The notes beneath the pieces are model-generated. The model had not been told where the DNA came from. It saw only the letters and a program-made list of their open reading frames with translations, and ran no database searches. Of a DNA stretch of 7,195 nucleotides, positions 5,090-7,195 are shown one piece after another. Origin of the DNA: JADHUC01 sp964617665. GTDB taxonomy: Bacteria > Planctomycetota > Planctomycetia > Pirellulales > Pirellulaceae. The stretch is taken from positions 1-7,195 of the forward strand of contig CAZUAH010000674.1 of assembly GCA_964617665.1 (NCBI GenBank), given 5' to 3'. Both the position numbers and the translations under genes were made by a program. Each line of letters starts with the position of its first letter. The first letter of the stretch is position 1.

Positions 5090-6541
5090 ATGGACCGAAG
5101 CAGACCCATGACATGCACCCGATCCGTTGCTTTGACTACCGTTTGCTTGCTTGCTGCCGCGTTAGCCGCCTCAGAAGCCCCGCTCAAGGGCAAGTCTGAA
5201 GGGACGGCGTCGAAAGTCAAGCCCGCTCCGGCGGGCTGTCCGGCCTGCGCGATGGGGATGACGGCCGAGGAGGTCTTCGGGCGGCTGGACGTGGACGGTG
5301 ACAAGAAGGTGACGGTCGAGGAGTTCATGCGAAGCCCGGGGATGAACGATCTGGCCGAGGCCCGCGCAGCCGTCGGGCGGATCGACACCAACGACGACGG
5401 GGTGTTGTCGTGGGCAGAGTTGGCCAAGGCGTACGCGGAACGACACGCCAGATGCCCCAAGGTTGATCCGTCGAAGTTGGGGCCCGAGGGGCGGGGCAAT
5501 CGCACGCGGTTCGCCATGGTCTTCATGATGCGGAACGACAAGAACGGCGACGGGGCTGTGGACAAGTCGGAGTTCCGCGGCTCGGACGCCCGCTTTGACC
5601 AGATGGACCAGAACGCCAACGGCAAGTTGGAGCCTGACGAACTGGCCGACCTGCACGCGAGCAGGATGAACGATCCCAAATCGATGGGCGAGCGGCTGGC
5701 CTCGGGCGACCTGCCTCGCCGCCCGCCGAGCAAGAGCCCCAGCGGGATCGGCGGCCCGAGGGGCAAGTCGAAACCCCAGGCCGAGGGTCGCAAGTGTCCG
5801 GCTGACAAGGTGGTCATTGGCGGGCAGGACGTTGCGACGATCCTGGCGATGCTGGGCGCCAAGCGGGACGTGGGGGCCAGCGACGAGCAGTTGCGGTCAT
5901 ACGCGAACCACTTCGACCGGACCGATCCGAACCATGATGGCCAGCACACCCGAGTGGAGTACGTGGAGCGAGGCGGTTACATGACGCCGCAGGCGCGGGC
6001 CGGCATCTTCCGTGCGGCGGACAACAATGCCGATGGAGTGGTGACGCGCACGGAGTATGTGCTGAACCGTATCATCACCGACGAGGCCAAGGGCATTGTC
6101 CAGCAGACGGACGCGGACAAGGATGGCCGGGTGACCGGGGCCGAATTCGTCGAGGGCTCGCCAATCGAGGACATGGCGATGTCCCGGGCGGTGTTTGACG
6201 CGCTCGATACAAGCGGCGACGGGATGATCACCGTCCCGGAGTATCTGCGCGTCTGGGGCGGATGGGCCAGGCCGAACTACAAGGCGCAGGAAGCGGCGCT
6301 CGCAGGTCGTCTGGCGAAGCTGGTCAAAGCCGGCCAGCCGACGGGCGGGCCCGCGGGTGGGCCGCCGAGCGTAGATCGGATCTTCAAGTTCATGGACCGC
6401 GATCAGGACGGCAAGCTGACCGAGGAGGAGTTCCGCGGGCCGGCGAACGTCTTCAACTCCGCCGACAAGAACAAAGACGGCGTGGTGACACGAGCAGAGA
6501 TGGAGGCCATGCGAAAAAGCGCCGGCAAACCGGGGCGGTAG
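5090..6541 (+). CDS. Secreted calcium-binding protein with ten EF-hand loops
   Basis: Predicted exported EF-hand protein, 483 aa. A signal peptide (MTCTRSVALTTVCLLAAALAAS, residues 7-28) is followed by a low-complexity linker with CPAC (50-53). Twelve-residue loops begin at D67, D99, D150, D173, D279, D311, D341, D373, D436 and D459. Each has acidic or Asn ligands at positions 1, 3 and 5 (Ser at position 3 of the eighth loop) and Glu at position 12, so most should bind Ca2+. The first has Lys in place of the usual Gly at position 6. Linkers at about 205-238 and 409-427 are rich in Pro, Gly and Lys. Paired loops are 30-32 residues apart except 3-4 and 9-10, which are 23 apart and share an EFRG....F motif. 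Neither the ATG at 5090 nor that at 5108 has a clear ribosome site; 5108 would give a tidier signal peptide. Composition is visibly more GC-rich than the flanking genes. A stop at 6539-6541 precedes the next sulfatase by 44 bp, so the two are probably co-transcribed. No enzymatic domain is seen; calcium storage, adhesion or scaffolding are possibilities. Confidence 0.9.
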   Translation: MDRSRPMTCTRSVALTTVCLLAAALAASEAPLKGKSEGTASKVKPAPAGCPACAMGMTAEEVFGRLDVDGDKKVTVEEFMRSPGMNDLAEARAAVGRIDTNDDGVLSWAELAKAYAERHARCPKVDPSKLGPEGRGNRTRFAMVFMMRNDKNGDGAVDKSEFRGSDARFDQMDQNANGKLEPDELADLHASRMNDPKSMGERLASGDLPRRPPSKSPSGIGGPRGKSKPQAEGRKCPADKVVIGGQDVATILAMLGAKRDVGASDEQLRSYANHFDRTDPNHDGQHTRVEYVERGGYMTPQARAGIFRAADNNADGVVTRTEYVLNRIITDEAKGIVQQTDADKDGRVTGAEFVEGSPIEDMAMSRAVFDALDTSGDGMITVPEYLRVWGGWARPNYKAQEAALAGRLAKLVKAGQPTGGPAGGPPSVDRIFKFMDRDQDGKLTEEEFRGPANVFNSADKNKDGVVTRAEMEAMRKSAGKPGR

Positions 6542-6573
6542 CTGGGCAGGTGGTTAACATCGCCGCGTTAGAC

Positions 6574-6578
6574 AAGGA
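6574..6578 (+). promoter_or_regulatory. Shine-Dalgarno AAGGA of the second sulfatase
   Basis: AAGGA lies seven bases before the ATG at 6586. The short 44-bp gap after the EF-hand gene contains no hairpin or T-run, which fits read-through transcription. Confidence 0.6.
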
Positions 6579-6585
6579 ACAAGCA

Positions 6586-7195
6586 ATGACGAAATCAACC
6601 TCCATGTGTTTTCTTTTTATGGTAGTCGCGGCATTGGCTCAGGCCGAGCAGAAGCCCAACATTCTGTGGCTGGTTCAGGAGGATACATCACCGTGGATCG
6701 GCTGTTATGGGTACGAGGCGAACCGGGGAAAGACGCCGACGATCGACAAGTTGGCCGCTGACGGTGTCCTTTTTAAGCGGGCCTATGTTCCGGCTCCTGT
6801 CTGTTCATCCTGCCGGTCGGCGGTGATCGTCGGTGCGTATCAATTTCGTTTTGGCGGGCACGAGCATCGTTCGCGTCGCGGTGCGGCTGGGGTGCCTTTA
6901 CCCGAGGGAATGAAAACGATTCCCGAACTGATGCAAGCGGCTGGGTACTTCACCTTCAACATGGGCAAGACCGACTACAATTTTACTTCGGATGCAGACC
7001 TTTACACCGCCTTGCCAAAGGGCAAGAAGGGGCGCGATATCTGGTCCTCGCTGCCGAAAGGGAAACCGTTCTTCGGGCAGATTCAATTGAAAGGCGGTAA
7101 GTCCGGTACTGGCAGTCTGGCAGCCGACGAGAGGACGGACCCCACCCAGGTCGTCGTTCCTGCCGACTATCCCCAAAATGAAATGTACCGGCAAA
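6586..7195 (+). CDS. Secreted sulfatase, N-sulfoglucosamine sulfohydrolase-like subgroup (5' part only)
   Basis: The N-terminal 203 codons of a sulfatase; the right window edge cuts it at under half the usual length. Residues 1-20 are a signal peptide (MTKSTSMCFLFMVVAALAQA). KPNILWLVQEDTSPWIGCYG (23-42) is the first metal-binding strand, with E32-D33 where most sulfatases have Asp-Asp. This ED-x-SP-x-x-GCYG form is, as I recall, typical of the planctomycete sulfatases related to heparan N-sulfatase. TPTIDKLAADGVLFKRAY leads to the modification site PVCSSCRSAVIVGAY: C73-S-S-C76-R77, in which the Pro of C-x-P-x-R is Ser and the next residue is Cys. GGHEHRSRRG (90-99) and NMGKTDYNF (125-133, K128) also match this subgroup. 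The C-terminal metal ligands (D-N/H) lie beyond the window, so activity cannot be judged. It follows the EF-hand gene closely on the same strand. Clearly not a paralogous copy of the sulfatase at the left end. Confidence 0.9.
   Translation, partial: MTKSTSMCFLFMVVAALAQAEQKPNILWLVQEDTSPWIGCYGYEANRGKTPTIDKLAADGVLFKRAYVPAPVCSSCRSAVIVGAYQFRFGGHEHRSRRGAAGVPLPEGMKTIPELMQAAGYFTFNMGKTDYNFTSDADLYTALPKGKKGRDIWSSLPKGKPFFGQIQLKGGKSGTGSLAADERTDPTQVVVPADYPQNEMYRQ

Noticed and set aside
5086..5949. Long minus-strand open frame of 287 codons opposite the EF-hand gene
   Set aside because: Its translation is Ser/Pro/Arg-rich with no domain or signal peptide. It is the expected antisense shadow of a GC-rich gene whose own frame holds ten clear EF-hands.
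6542..6585. Possible terminator between the EF-hand gene and the second sulfatase
   Set aside because: No hairpin with a T-run is visible in the 44-bp gap.
1..7195. CRISPR arrays, tRNA or rRNA genes, insertion sequences, transposases
   Set aside because: No regularly spaced repeats, no tRNA-like cloverleaf or CCA end, no rRNA-like stretch and no transposase motif were found on either strand by eye.

Overview
The window looks like a piece of a planctomycete chromosome (Planctomycetota, probably Pirellulales-like). This is inferred from the gene content: two different secreted sulfatases, a multi-domain sialate O-acetylesterase-type enzyme, a secreted alpha/beta-hydrolase esterase and a large secreted EF-hand protein, all with signal peptides, on moderately high-GC DNA. 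No rRNA or other marker gene is present, so the assignment rests on this style alone.

Layout. Positions 1 to about 4896 are a tightly packed minus-strand cluster, read from right to left. First comes a SASA-type esterase (4896-2578) with an N-terminal carbohydrate-binding-like domain and an Ig/cadherin-like domain. Next is an unrecognised 67-residue secreted peptide (2526-2323), then a PHB-depolymerase/LpqC-like esterase starting at a GTG (2291-1386). Last is a type I sulfatase (1389 to the left edge, its end outside the window) that overlaps the esterase by ATGA. Gaps are 51 bp, 31 bp and a 4-base overlap, so this is very likely one operon. To the right of a divergent intergenic region (about 4897-5089), a plus-strand pair begins: a 483-residue secreted protein with ten EF-hand loops (5090-6541), then, 44 bp later, a second sulfatase of a different subfamily (6586 to the right edge, truncated).

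How they may work together (inference): two ester-removing hydrolases and two sulfatases, all exported, fit the stripping of acetyl and sulfate groups from an acetylated, sulfated polysaccharide such as an algal or host glycan. No glycoside hydrolase, lyase, transporter or regulator is visible here, so the substrate cannot be named. The EF-hand protein could bind or buffer calcium, which the sulfatases need, or act in adhesion or scaffolding.

Most worth a second look: the non-canonical C-S-S-C-R formylglycine motif of the second sulfatase; the small secreted peptide inside the operon; the in-frame 43-residue extension ahead of the esterase signal peptide, supported by a strong Shine-Dalgarno; the perfect dyad-symmetric sequences in and beside the divergent region; and substitutions in the esterase's catalytic blocks. 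No clearly new system is demonstrated.
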